A stretch of 64,000 nucleotides of DNA, taken from assembly GCF_001517425.1 (NCBI RefSeq), contig NZ_FBWL01000171.1:62001-126000 (forward strand). The letters are read 5' to 3'. How positions within the stretch are numbered: position 1 is the stretch's first letter; every line of letters begins with the position of its first letter. A program made the position numbers and the translations under genes. This document shows, in pieces, positions 55,847-64,000 of the stretch. Below the pieces are notes generated by a model, which worked only from the letters and a program-made list of their open reading frames with translations, searched no databases and was not told where the DNA came from. Source of the stretch: Clostridium sp. C105KSO13 (GTDB lineage: Bacteria > Bacillota > Clostridia > Lachnospirales > Lachnospiraceae).

Positions 55847-57475
55847 ATGATAACAATAACAGGTAAAAGTGTATTTGGAGGAGTTGCTATCGGAAAGCTT
55901 TCTTTTTATAAGCGAAATCGCAGAGTGACCAAGCGCATCCATATCGACGATGCTAAGGCGGAATGCATCCGTTTTCAGGGTGCTAAGACAGTCGCTGTCG
56001 AGCAGTTGAAAAAGCTTTATGAAAAGGCCCTGGGGAATGTAGGTGAAGCGAATGCAATGATTTTTGAGGTTCACCAGATGATGCTGGAGGATCTGGATTA
56101 TATAGAATCTGTTGAGAATATTATTCGCACCCAGAATGTAAATGCAGAGTTTGCGGTGGCGACAACGGCAGATAATTTTGCAGAAATGTTTTCTGCCATG
56201 GATGATGCGCATATGCAGGGACGGGCGGCAGATGTGCAGGATGTATCAGAACGTGTTTTGAATATTCTCTGCGGAGGCGGAGCAGATGAGAGGGGCAGGC
56301 AGAGCGGGAAGCCAAGTATTATTGCCGCTGACGATCTTGCCCCCAGCGAGACTGTGCAGCTGGATAAAAGCAAAATCCTCGGCTTTGCCACCATGTATGG
56401 ATCTGCCAATTCTCATACCGCAATCCTGGCAAGGTCGATGAACATTCCGTCCATTATCCAACTGGGTGAGAAATTGAGTGACAAGCTAGATGGAAAGATG
56501 GCGGTGATGGACGGCTTTACCGGCACCCTGTATGTAGATCCGGATGAGAAGACCCTTGCCCTGATGCAGGAAAAACGAGTGAAAGACCTGAAGGAGAGAG
56601 CTCTTCTTGAACAGCTAAAAGGCAAGGAAAATGTGACAAAGAGTGGGCAGAAGGTAAACATTTATGCGAATATAGGAAATGTCTCTGAAGTGGGAGCTGT
56701 TCTGAAGAACGATGCAGGTGGAATCGGGCTGTTTCGAAGTGAGTTCCTGTATATGGAGAACGACACATTCCCCAGCGAGGAGCAGCAGTTTGAGGTATAC
56801 AGGAAGGTTGCTGAGAATATGGCCGGCAGAAAAGTGATTATCCGTACAATGGATATCGGGGCAGATAAACAGGCGGACTATTTTGGACTGGATAAAGAAG
56901 AAAATCCGGCACTTGGATACAGGGCAATCCGCATCTGTCTGACAAAAACTGATATTTTTAAGACTCAGCTGCGAGCCCTTTACCGTGCGGCGGTGTTTGG
57001 AAATATTTCCATTATGTTCCCGATGATTATCTCCATGAAGGAGATTGCGAAGATTAAAGAGATGATTGCCGAAGTCATAAGTGAGCTGCAAGAAGATGGA
57101 ATTCCTTTTAGGAAGGATGTGGAGCTGGGCGTAATGATTGAGACTCCCGCATCTGTCATGATCAGCCGGGAGCTGGCCCGCGAGGTGGATTTTTTCAGTG
57201 TGGGGACCAATGACCTGACACAGTATACACTTGCCATAGACCGGCAGAATCCCAAACTTGACAGTTTCTATGACCCACACCATCCGGCAATACTTGCCAT
57301 GATCAGGATGGCGGCGGAAAATGCCCACGCAAAAGGCAGGCGGATCGGCATCTGCGGTGAACTGGGCGCTGATTTGGAACTCACGGAGACGTTCCTTAAG
57401 ATGGGAGTGGATGAACTTTCCGTGTCACCGGCCATGGTTCTGCCTTTGAGAAAAAAAGTCAGAGAGTGTGAGTAA
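55847..57475 (+). CDS. ptsI: PTS enzyme I (PEP-protein phosphotransferase)
   Basis: 542 aa, some 30 residues shorter than the usual enzyme I. The phospho-histidine is in GSANSHTAILARS near residue 189; the C-terminal PEP domain has GLFRSEFLYM, RTMDIGADKQ, SVGTNDLTQY and the cysteine in ICGELGAD near 502. It passes phosphate from PEP to HPr. No ptsH adjoins, unlike the common ptsH-ptsI pair, so HPr must be encoded elsewhere. Confidence 0.93.
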   Translation: MITITGKSVFGGVAIGKLSFYKRNRRVTKRIHIDDAKAECIRFQGAKTVAVEQLKKLYEKALGNVGEANAMIFEVHQMMLEDLDYIESVENIIRTQNVNAEFAVATTADNFAEMFSAMDDAHMQGRAADVQDVSERVLNILCGGGADERGRQSGKPSIIAADDLAPSETVQLDKSKILGFATMYGSANSHTAILARSMNIPSIIQLGEKLSDKLDGKMAVMDGFTGTLYVDPDEKTLALMQEKRVKDLKERALLEQLKGKENVTKSGQKVNIYANIGNVSEVGAVLKNDAGGIGLFRSEFLYMENDTFPSEEQQFEVYRKVAENMAGRKVIIRTMDIGADKQADYFGLDKEENPALGYRAIRICLTKTDIFKTQLRALYRAAVFGNISIMFPMIISMKEIAKIKEMIAEVISELQEDGIPFRKDVELGVMIETPASVMISRELAREVDFFSVGTNDLTQYTLAIDRQNPKLDSFYDPHHPAILAMIRMAAENAHAKGRRIGICGELGADLELTETFLKMGVDELSVSPAMVLPLRKKVRECE

Positions 57476-57605
57476 CAAAAAATACAACAAATCAATGCAT
57501 TCATGTAAAAAGTATTGTATAATAGAAGGGACCAGACTAACATATATTTATCATCAGGAAGAGTAAAGAAGCCAGATGATAGGAATAATATAAGAAGGGA
57601 GTAAT

Positions 57606-58049
57606 ATGGAGAGAGAAGCTTTTATATGGCTTGGACTGCTGATTGTTTTTTTGGCGGTTGAGATTGTTACAGTTGGGCTGACATCAATCTGGCTGGCAGG
57701 AGGATCTCTGGTGGCATTAATCCTGAACATTGCCGGCTTGAATCTATTATGGCAGGTGGCTGCATTTTTCGTTGTCTCTTTTTTACTATTGTTTTTTACC
57801 CGGCCTTTTGCGGTAAAGTACATAAATGGTCATCATGAGAAAACCAATTATGAAGGAGTGATCGGCAGGATAGTGCGGGTTACTAAAACTGTAGATAATC
57901 TGGCTCAAACCGGAACTGCAGTCGTGGGCGGCGAAGAATGGACAGCGAGAGCTGAGAAAGACGGAGATGTATTGGAGCCAGGAACTCTGGCAAAGGTGGT
58001 CAGCATATCCGGTGTGAAACTGATTCTAAAGAGATATGAGGAGGAATAA
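57606..58049 (+). CDS. NfeD-like membrane protein
   Basis: 147 aa. About three hydrophobic segments in residues 5-65, then a C-terminal OB fold with GRIVRVTKTVDNL and GGEEWTARAEKDGDVLEPGT, the short NfeD form without a protease domain. NfeD proteins partner SPFH proteins in membranes, and one follows two bases later. Start ATG 57606 after AGAAGGGAG. The 130 bases upstream hold only a possible TATAAT at about 57518. Confidence 0.9.
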   Translation: MEREAFIWLGLLIVFLAVEIVTVGLTSIWLAGGSLVALILNIAGLNLLWQVAAFFVVSFLLLFFTRPFAVKYINGHHEKTNYEGVIGRIVRVTKTVDNLAQTGTAVVGGEEWTARAEKDGDVLEPGTLAKVVSISGVKLILKRYEEE

Positions 58050-58051
58050 GT

Positions 58052-58987
58052 ATGAGTGCTTTTATTTTAATAGTAATACTGGTTATTGTCTTGCTTGTCT
58101 TAATGACAAGTATCAGGATTGTGCCTCAGGCGCATGCCTATGTACTGGAGCGTTTGGGAGGCTACAGGGCTACCTGGAGTGTGGGTCTTCATTTTAAGGT
58201 GCCGATTATTGAGAAAGTAGCCAGAAAAGTTTCTTTGAAAGAACAGGTGGTAGATTTTGAGCCGCAGGCGGTTATTACAAAGGATAATGTAACCATGCAG
58301 ATTGATACGATTGTATTTTTTGCGATTACAGATCCAAAGCTGTATGCATACGGTGTAGAAAATCCGATTACTGCTATTGAAAATCTGACAGCTACCACCT
58401 TGCGCAATATTATAGGTGATCTGGAACTGGATGAAACATTGACTTCGAGAGAGGCAATTAATTCCCAGATGCGTACTTCGCTTGATATTGCCACTGATCC
58501 GTGGGGAATTAAGGTAAAACGTGTGGAATTAAAGAATATTATGCCGCCCAAGGCTATCCAGGATGCAATGGAGAAGCAGATGAAGGCGGAGCGAGAACGA
58601 AGAGAAGCAATTCTGAGAGCAGAAGGAGAGAAGAAGTCTACTATCCTTGTGGCAGAAGGTCAAAAAGAATCCGTAATCCTGGAAGCGGAAGCTTCCAAGC
58701 AGGCAGCTATCCTGAAAGCAGAAGCTGAAAAGCAAAAGAGAATCCGTGAAGCAGAAGGTCAGGCTGAAGCTATCCGCAGTGTCCAGAAAGCAACCGCGGA
58801 TGGTATTGAATTTGTTAAATCAGCGGGAGCTGATGATGCAGTATTGACGCTTAAGAGTCTGGAGGCATTTGCCAGGGCTGCGGACGGTAAAGCAACGAAA
58901 ATTATTATTCCATCGGAATTGCAGGGAATAGCAGGCCTGACAAAAACAATCTCAGAAGTTGCACAGCATGAAAAACCTGAAGCATAG
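58052..58987 (+). CDS. SPFH/band 7 (stomatin/QmcA-like) membrane protein
   Basis: 311 aa. One N-terminal membrane anchor, the band 7 core (VPQAHAYVLERLGGY, LKEQVVDFEPQ, NIIGDLELDETLTSRE), then a long alanine/glutamate-rich coiled coil (about residues 175-245) with repeating AEG and AEA units. It likely forms large rings in membrane microdomains. With the NfeD gene it forms the standard two-gene unit. The next gene starts three bases after it. Confidence 0.93.
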   Translation: MSAFILIVILVIVLLVLMTSIRIVPQAHAYVLERLGGYRATWSVGLHFKVPIIEKVARKVSLKEQVVDFEPQAVITKDNVTMQIDTIVFFAITDPKLYAYGVENPITAIENLTATTLRNIIGDLELDETLTSREAINSQMRTSLDIATDPWGIKVKRVELKNIMPPKAIQDAMEKQMKAERERREAILRAEGEKKSTILVAEGQKESVILEAEASKQAAILKAEAEKQKRIREAEGQAEAIRSVQKATADGIEFVKSAGADDAVLTLKSLEAFARAADGKATKIIIPSELQGIAGLTKTISEVAQHEKPEA

Positions 58988-58990
58988 AGT

Positions 58991-61348
58991 ATGTGTGAAA
59001 ACGAAGTAATAAGAATATCTGTCCGTAATCTTGTAGAATTTATTCTGCGCGAGGGGGACATAGACAATAGAATACGCGGCAGCATGGATAAGGACATTAT
59101 GCAGCAGGGAAGCAGAATCCACCGCAAGATACAGCGGCAGATGGGCTCTAATTACCGTGCCGAGATTCCTTTAAAGCTTCAGATTCCCTGCGAAGAATTT
59201 CTTCTTCAGGTAGAAGGCAGGGCAGATGGGGTTGTAGAGGAAAAAGGTCATGTTACGATAGATGAGATTAAAGGAGTTCTGAAGGAATTAGTTCATATTG
59301 AAGCACCTATAAATGTGCATCTTGCACAGGCCAAGTGCTATGCTTATATCTATGCTGCGCAGAAAGATCTGAAAGAGATCGGCGTGCAGATGACGTATTG
59401 CCATTTAGAGACAGAAGAAGTAAAGCGGTTTTCCTATATCTATCCGTTTTCGGAACTGGAAAGCTGGTTCCAGTATCTGGTAAGACAATATGAAAAATGG
59501 GCCAGGTTTCAGATGGAATGGAGGTCAGTACGGCAGGAGTCTATAAAACCTGTAGAGTTTCCTTTTGATTACAGAGAAGGCCAACGTGATATTGCGGCTT
59601 CCGTTTACAGGACAATAAATAGAAAGAAAAAGTTGTTTATACAGGCTCCTACAGGTGTGGGGAAGACTATGGCGACCGTATTTCCGGCGGTAAAAGCGGT
59701 GGGGGAAAATCTGGGAGAAAAGATTTTTTATCTTACTGCGAAAACCATCACCAGAACGGTAGCGGAACAGGCTTTTTTTACATTAAAAGAGCAGGGATTG
59801 AGATTTAAAGTTATTACTCTCACTGCCAAGGAAAAGATTTGTTTTTGTGAGGAAACAGTTTGTAATCCCGATTACTGTCCTTATGCAAAGGGGCACTATG
59901 ACAGAGTGAATGATGCAGTATTTGATATGATTACTCATTCCGATGATATGAGCAGGGAGTCCCTGGAAGTTCAGGCAAGGAAATATAATGTCTGCCCCTT
60001 TGAGATGTCACTGGATGTATCGACATGGGCGGATGCTGTTATTTGTGATTACAATTACGTATTTGATCCCAATGCCCATTTGAAGCGTTTTTTTTCTGAC
60101 GGAAACAAAGGAGAATATCTTTTCCTAATTGACGAGGCACATAATCTTGTAGAGCGTGGCAGGGAAATGTACAGTGCGGTTTTGTATAAGGAAGATGTGC
60201 TTGAAATAAAGCGTCTGGTGAAGAAGGATGACCCCAAACTGGCCAAAAGACTGGATGAATGTAACAAACAGCTTCTGGCTCTGAAAAGAGCATGCGAAAA
60301 TTATGAAGTGTTAGAGAGCGTTTCCTATATTGCTGTGAAGCTGATGCATATTATGTCCGGAATAGAAGAGTACCTGGAAAAAGCACAGGATGAAGAAAAA
60401 AGAGAGCAGGTTTTGAATTTCTATTTTCAACTCAGGAATTTTATGCATATTCATGACAATCTGGATGAGAATTATATGCTTTACACAGAATTTGAACGTG
60501 ACGGGCGCTTTAAATTAAAATTACTTTGTGTGAATCCGGCGGTCAACCTCAAAACATATTTGGATCAGGGGTACAGTACTGTGTTTTTTTCGGCCACGCT
60601 GCTTCCCATGCATTATTATAAAAAACTTTTGAGTGAAGCTGATGACTATGCTATTTATGCCCCATCCTCTTTTCCCAGGGAAAACTGCCTGATTTTACTG
60701 GGAACAGATGTAAGCTCTAAATATACTATGCGGGGAAACGCTATGTATCAAAAGTTCTCCGACTATATTTTGAATATGGTTGAAGCAAAAATGGGGAATT
60801 ATATGGTTTTCTTTCCTTCTTACCAGTTTATGAAAGACGTCTATGAAGATTTTCAGAAAGAAATTGAGGAGAGGGAGGATATAGACTGTATTATCCAGTC
60901 TCAGCATATGGGAGAAGAGTCCCGGGAAATATTTCTGGAAAGTTTTGAGGAAGACAGAGAATGCAGCCTTGTGGGATTCTGTGTGATGGGAGGTATTTTT
61001 TCCGAAGGGATTGATCTTGCAAAAGACAGGCTGATAGGGGCGGCAATTGTAGGAACAGGCCTTCCCCAGGTGTGCAATGACAGAGAAATACTGAAGCAGT
61101 ATTTTGATAGAAGAGGCATGAAAGGGTTTGATTATGCTTATTTGTATCCTGGAATGAATAAGGTACTGCAGTCTGCGGGAAGGGTGATACGGACAGAAAC
61201 GGATAAAGGCATCATAGCTTTGTTGGATGACCGCTTTATGCAAAGAAAATACAGGGATATATTTCCAAGAGAATGGGAAAGATATCAGATATGCAGGTTG
61301 GAAAACTTTAGAGAAAATATAGAAAAATTCTGGGAGGAGAAAAAATAA
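58991..61348 (+). CDS. Cas4/RecB-like nuclease fused to XPD/DinG-type helicase
   Basis: 785 aa. The N-terminus (about residues 1-190) has the PD-(D/E)XK pattern VEGRADGV then TIDEIKG, as in Cas4/RecB nucleases. A superfamily 2 helicase follows: APTGVGKT near 218, a four-cysteine iron-sulfur region CFCEETVCNPDYCPY at about 283-297, LIDEAHN near 380, and late motifs (SEGIDLAKD, QSAGRVIRTETDKG). It probably unwinds and cuts damaged or flap DNA. It is cotranscribed with the NfeD/SPFH pair. Function inferred from domains only. Confidence 0.85.
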   Translation: MCENEVIRISVRNLVEFILREGDIDNRIRGSMDKDIMQQGSRIHRKIQRQMGSNYRAEIPLKLQIPCEEFLLQVEGRADGVVEEKGHVTIDEIKGVLKELVHIEAPINVHLAQAKCYAYIYAAQKDLKEIGVQMTYCHLETEEVKRFSYIYPFSELESWFQYLVRQYEKWARFQMEWRSVRQESIKPVEFPFDYREGQRDIAASVYRTINRKKKLFIQAPTGVGKTMATVFPAVKAVGENLGEKIFYLTAKTITRTVAEQAFFTLKEQGLRFKVITLTAKEKICFCEETVCNPDYCPYAKGHYDRVNDAVFDMITHSDDMSRESLEVQARKYNVCPFEMSLDVSTWADAVICDYNYVFDPNAHLKRFFSDGNKGEYLFLIDEAHNLVERGREMYSAVLYKEDVLEIKRLVKKDDPKLAKRLDECNKQLLALKRACENYEVLESVSYIAVKLMHIMSGIEEYLEKAQDEEKREQVLNFYFQLRNFMHIHDNLDENYMLYTEFERDGRFKLKLLCVNPAVNLKTYLDQGYSTVFFSATLLPMHYYKKLLSEADDYAIYAPSSFPRENCLILLGTDVSSKYTMRGNAMYQKFSDYILNMVEAKMGNYMVFFPSYQFMKDVYEDFQKEIEEREDIDCIIQSQHMGEESREIFLESFEEDRECSLVGFCVMGGIFSEGIDLAKDRLIGAAIVGTGLPQVCNDREILKQYFDRRGMKGFDYAYLYPGMNKVLQSAGRVIRTETDKGIIALLDDRFMQRKYRDIFPREWERYQICRLENFRENIEKFWEEKK

Positions 61349-61372
61349 ATTTTCTCCTCCCAGTACTTGTAA
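61330..61372 (-). terminator. Terminator of hsp20, overlapping the helicase 3' end
   Basis: Perfect 14-base arms (61330-61343 and 61350-61363) with a six-base loop. Read on the minus strand the hairpin is followed by AATTTTTC. The arm lies in the last codons and stop of the helicase gene. Confidence 0.75.
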
Positions 61373-61386
61373 ACTAAATAGTATCA

Positions 61387-61806
61387 TTATTCAATTGTTA
61401 TATATTTAGCCTGATCTTCAATTTCTTTAGGGGCATCCTTGGGGATGGACAAGTGCAAAACTCCGTCTTTGAAAGAAGCTTTGATGTCTTCCTGTGTCAG
61501 ATGATCACCGATATAAAAGCTGCGGTTGCAAGAACCTGTGTAGCGCTCTTTGCGGATACAGTTGCCCTTTTTATCCTTTTCCTCCTGATTCTCTTCGTGA
61601 GAAGCTGTGACGGTGAGATATCCATCTTTTAAATCCGCTTTAATATCTTCCTTATTATATCCCGGTAATTCAACTTCAACTAGATAGCTGTTGTCATTTT
61701 CATGTACATCAGTTCTCATTACCTGTGTTGCAGAACGTTCAATTGGACTCTCAAAAAATGGATCTTTAAAAAAATCATTGAAAAAATTTCTATTTGCTAA
61801 TAACAT
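61387..61806 (-). CDS. Small heat-shock protein (Hsp20/alpha-crystallin)
   Basis: 139 aa. The alpha-crystallin domain runs about residues 35-135 (ENDNSYLVEVELPGYNKEDI, KDGYLTVTASHEEN, FKDGVLHLSIPK). The N-terminus is short (LLANRNFFNDFFKDPFFESP). It holds unfolded proteins for DnaK. Start at 61806 after AGGAGGTAGG. A CIRCE operator and sigma-A promoter lie upstream, so it is in the HrcA regulon. Confidence 0.96.
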   Translation of the reverse strand: MLLANRNFFNDFFKDPFFESPIERSATQVMRTDVHENDNSYLVEVELPGYNKEDIKADLKDGYLTVTASHEENQEEKDKKGNCIRKERYTGSCNRSFYIGDHLTQEDIKASFKDGVLHLSIPKDAPKEIEDQAKYITIE

Positions 61807-61851
61807 AAATCCTACCTCCTTAACTAAATCCCTTACCTTTGTTCTAAATGT

Positions 61852-61894
61852 AATATAGCACACATTGTTAGCACTGTCAACAAGCGAGTGCTAA
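61852..61894 (-). promoter_or_regulatory. CIRCE operator and sigma-A promoter of hsp20
   Basis: CIRCE at 61868-61894: on the minus strand TTAGCACTC, nine bases, CAGTGCTAA, with one mismatch in the second arm. On the minus strand TTGACA (61880-61875) lies inside CIRCE and TATATT (61857-61852) follows after 17 bases, so HrcA binding would cover the -35 box. Confidence 0.92.
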
Positions 61895-61964
61895 AAATGC
61901 GTGAAAAGTGTGTGAAGCACTATAAATATTGGCTTCACAATTATTGTGCCACTATATCCGGTTA

Positions 61965-62882
61965 TTATTCTAAATTCTCTATTGCTTTTCTTTCAGTTTC
62001 GCTCTCGCCAAATAATTTTAAGAACTCCCGGGCTGCTCTGGTTAAAGGGATTTGATCGTTGTGTGCGATGACGATCTCCCTCTCGGGCAGATCTTCTTCT
62101 GTTTCGACAATAAACAAATCTTCAAGATTATCAGCGATGCAGTAATCCGGGATGAAAGCAATTCCCAATCCTATGCGGGCCAGATCCATAAGAAGATCAT
62201 TGCTGGTCAGCTCTATTTCAGGGACGAGGTCCAGCTGGTGCTGCTGGAACATCCTGTGGAGAAACTCATTTGTTGTGCTTTGCCTATCCAGCATTAAAAT
62301 AGGGTATTTGACAAGTTGTTCAAATGTAAGTTTCCTGTCTTTTAAATCGTGGAAGGACTGATTGGCTATGAAAACATCTCGGAAGGTTTTTATTTTTTTA
62401 AAAAAAGAAACATTGCTTAGATAGCTGTTGGGATAGTTTACTACAATCAGGTCCACCTGACCAAGTTCCAGAAGTTTTACACATTTAATGGAAGTCTGGT
62501 TGATGACTTTAATATGTGCATTTGGAAATGTCTTATGAAAATTTTCGAGATAGGGAATCAGAAAGTAGCGGCAGATGGTATCAGTGGCCCCAATACGGAT
62601 CTGTCCACCTGTGGAAAGTGCATCAAGGAGTTGTGCCTCTCCCCGCTGTATCAGATGCATGGCCGGTTCAATGTGGCGCATCAGAATCTCTCCCTCTGGA
62701 GTCAGAGAAACCCGCTTTGTGCTGCGAATGAACAGCGTCTGGTCAAGTTTATTTTCCAGAGTTTTTATAGACTGGCTCACCGCAGACTGGGAAATGAAAA
62801 GCTTTTTGGATGCTTCAGAAAAACTTAAAGCAGATGCCACATGATAAAATACTTTGTAAAGTTCATAATTTATATCCACCAT
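61965..62882 (-). CDS. LysR-family regulator, second copy
   Basis: 305 aa. HTH reads LYKVFYHVASALSFSEASKK then FISQSAVSQSIKTLENKLDQ, followed by the effector-binding domain (IRIGATDTICRYFLIPYLENF). It starts at 62882 after AGGAGGT; an extension upstream is not supported. It stands alone, divergent from the DUF1461-type gene and separated from it by a large palindrome. Target unknown. Confidence 0.9.
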   Translation of the reverse strand: MVDINYELYKVFYHVASALSFSEASKKLFISQSAVSQSIKTLENKLDQTLFIRSTKRVSLTPEGEILMRHIEPAMHLIQRGEAQLLDALSTGGQIRIGATDTICRYFLIPYLENFHKTFPNAHIKVINQTSIKCVKLLELGQVDLIVVNYPNSYLSNVSFFKKIKTFRDVFIANQSFHDLKDRKLTFEQLVKYPILMLDRQSTTNEFLHRMFQQHQLDLVPEIELTSNDLLMDLARIGLGIAFIPDYCIADNLEDLFIVETEEDLPEREIVIAHNDQIPLTRAAREFLKLFGESETERKAIENLE

Positions 62883-62962
62883 TAGACCTCCTAATAAATA
62901 CTCCTTGTAGTATAAGATGTATGGAAGTGAATTACAACCCCTGTTATGATAAAATGATACCA

Positions 62963-63017
62963 GGGTCAAAAGGTCATGCATTTCATGCTTGCATGAAAAA
63001 GCATGACTTTGGGACCC
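62963..63017. repeat. REP-like nested palindrome upstream of the DUF1461-type gene
   Basis: Outer arms GGGTCAAAAGGTCATGC (62963-62979) and 63001-63017 pair with a few mismatches around a perfect inner palindrome TTTCATGCTTGCATGAAA. The GGGTCAAA/TTTGGGACCC ends recall the palindromes at 49023 and 52802. Confidence 0.65.
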
Positions 63018-63053
63018 GAGAAACATGATAAAAACAGGACGGGAGATTTGAGA

Positions 63054-63752
63054 ATGAAAAAGGCGGGACACTGGGCACTGGGGATTATTTTATCGTTTGC
63101 TGTAATTATTATTCTTTTGATTTCGAGTTTTGAAGCAGCAATGTATACAGATTTCAGCTTTTATGAAAATGAATATAAAAAATATAATGTACTTCCTGAG
63201 CTGGATATGAAAATGAAAGACATGATGTACGTCACCCATGAAATGATGGAATACCTGAGAGGGGACAGGAAAAATCTTCAGGTGATTACAACGGTTGAAG
63301 GGAAAAAGCAGGACTTTTTTAATGACCAGGACAAGCTCCATATGAAAGACGTGCAGGGATTATTTATAGGAGGCCTGCGTTTGAGAGCAGGCAGTGCTGT
63401 TATTTTGTTCCTATGCCTTCTTCTTTTAATATTTACCAGGGGAGACTGGAAATATATTATTCCCCGCGCATTTCAGATTGCATTGGGGGTAACAGGAGCA
63501 ATCTCGGCAGTACTGGGATATGTGCTTTCCAGGGATTTTACATCTGCATTTATAAGGTTCCATGAGGTTTTTTTTACGAATGATCTGTGGGTGTTTGATC
63601 CGGCTGAAGACTTTATGATCCGGATGCTGCCGGAAGGACTGTTTTCTGATTTTGTTGTGAGAATAGGCAGTATATTTACGGCAGGTCTTGTTATCCTGCT
63701 GATTTGCAGTGTTATATGGAGAAGAAAGACAAAGATTAGAGAAACTAATTAA
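63054..63752 (+). CDS. TIGR01906/DUF1461-type integral membrane protein
   Basis: 232 aa. About four membrane segments (residues 10-30, 110-130, 138-158, 205-225) with an outside loop after the first that includes VTHEMMEYLRG, a conserved pattern of the TIGR01906 family. Function unknown. ATG 63054 follows GGGAGATTTGAGA; in-frame codons before it run through the palindrome. Confidence 0.85.
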   Translation: MKKAGHWALGIILSFAVIIILLISSFEAAMYTDFSFYENEYKKYNVLPELDMKMKDMMYVTHEMMEYLRGDRKNLQVITTVEGKKQDFFNDQDKLHMKDVQGLFIGGLRLRAGSAVILFLCLLLLIFTRGDWKYIIPRAFQIALGVTGAISAVLGYVLSRDFTSAFIRFHEVFFTNDLWVFDPAEDFMIRMLPEGLFSDFVVRIGSIFTAGLVILLICSVIWRRKTKIRETN

Positions 63753-63791
63753 TTAGTTTAATATTATTAATTATTCTTATCAGGTGCGTCA

Positions 63792-63800
63792 TGGTAGAAT
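63792..63800 (+). promoter_or_regulatory. Possible extended -10 promoter of purL
   Basis: TGG followed by TAGAAT (63795-63800), 40 bases before the start. -35 box weak. I see no purine riboswitch in the 88-base gap. Confidence 0.4.
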
Positions 63801-63840
63801 AATTAAGCAGGATACAGTGAAGATGCAAAGGAGACTGCTT

Positions 63841-64000
63841 ATGAGTGAGGTAAGACGCATATATGTAGAAAAAAAGGATGAATTTGATATTGCAGCAAAA
63901 GAATTAGGACATGAAATCAGATACTATCTTGGAATCGGGACAGTGACTGGCGTTCGTGTCCTTATTCGTTATGATGTGGCGAATATTTCTGACGGAAAAT
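63841..64000 (+). CDS. purL: Phosphoribosylformylglycinamidine synthase, N-terminal part
   Basis: The first 53 codons, cut by the window end: SEVRRIYVEKKDEFDIAAKE then LRH-like and YYLGIGTVTGVRVLIRYDV. This is the start of the large single-chain FGAM synthase of Lachnospiraceae, which makes FGAM from FGAR, glutamine and ATP in purine synthesis. ATG 63841 with AAAGGAG seven bases upstream. Confidence 0.8.
   Translation, partial: MSEVRRIYVEKKDEFDIAAKELGHEIRYYLGIGTVTGVRVLIRYDVANISDGK

Overview
The window reads as a chromosomal segment of an anaerobic Firmicute, most likely a Lachnospiraceae-type gut clostridium. The evidence is an HrcA/CIRCE heat-shock operon, PolC, a class II GalT, a CBS-containing family II pyrophosphatase, a ferredoxin-linked indolepyruvate oxidoreductase, a flavodiiron protein, and strong AGGAGG-type ribosome binding sites. 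Genes are dense and carried on both strands. I see no rRNA, tRNA, CRISPR array, intact insertion sequence or prophage.

Layout. 1-6.4 kb: end of lepA, hemW, then the heat-shock operon hrcA-grpE-dnaK-dnaJ behind a perfect CIRCE operator. 6.5-8.4 kb (minus): an NO/O2-stress pair, a RIC di-iron protein and an FprA flavodiiron protein, with an FNR-type palindrome centred at -41.5 of the predicted start. 8.6-9.3 kb: an S1-domain protein. 9.5-17.1 kb: a LysR regulator divergent from a five-gene catabolic cluster (MdcA-like CoA-transferase, CoA-acylating aldehyde dehydrogenase, xylose-isomerase-like TIM barrel, D-2-hydroxyacid dehydrogenase, MatC-like carrier). I know no named pathway with this set; it fits tartronate (hydroxymalonate) breakdown to D-glycerate. 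17.3-20.6 kb: an Mrp ATPase, CBS-pyrophosphatase and flavin reductase. 20.6-24.3 kb: galK-galT divergent from an AraC regulator. 24.5-33 kb: polysaccharide deacetylase, rarA, DUF4364, a radical SAM protein, rho, rpmE, a DUF1385 protein, prmC and prfA.

33.1-35.97 kb is a scar between housekeeping genes: a small helix-turn-helix gene, a frameshifted and internally deleted SNF2-type helicase joined to the tail of a type III restriction subunit, then a cut-off gene start. This looks like the wreck of one or more defence loci. 36-49 kb returns to core genes: ABC exporter, DUF2156 protein, two aminotransferases (one hisC), a small exporter, an orphan membrane protein, ispG, polC and glyA. 49.1-55.2 kb is an arylpyruvate module: two PaaK-type CoA ligases, iorA-iorB and two ACT-domain proteins. 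55.4-64 kb holds cspA, ptsI, an NfeD/SPFH pair, a Cas4-like nuclease/XPD helicase fusion, an hsp20 gene with its own near-perfect CIRCE, a second LysR gene, a DUF1461-type membrane protein and the start of a purL-like gene.

Links across the window: HrcA at the left end should repress both its own operon and hsp20 60 kb away. REP-like palindromes lie after glyA, inside the arylpyruvate operon and before the DUF1461 gene.
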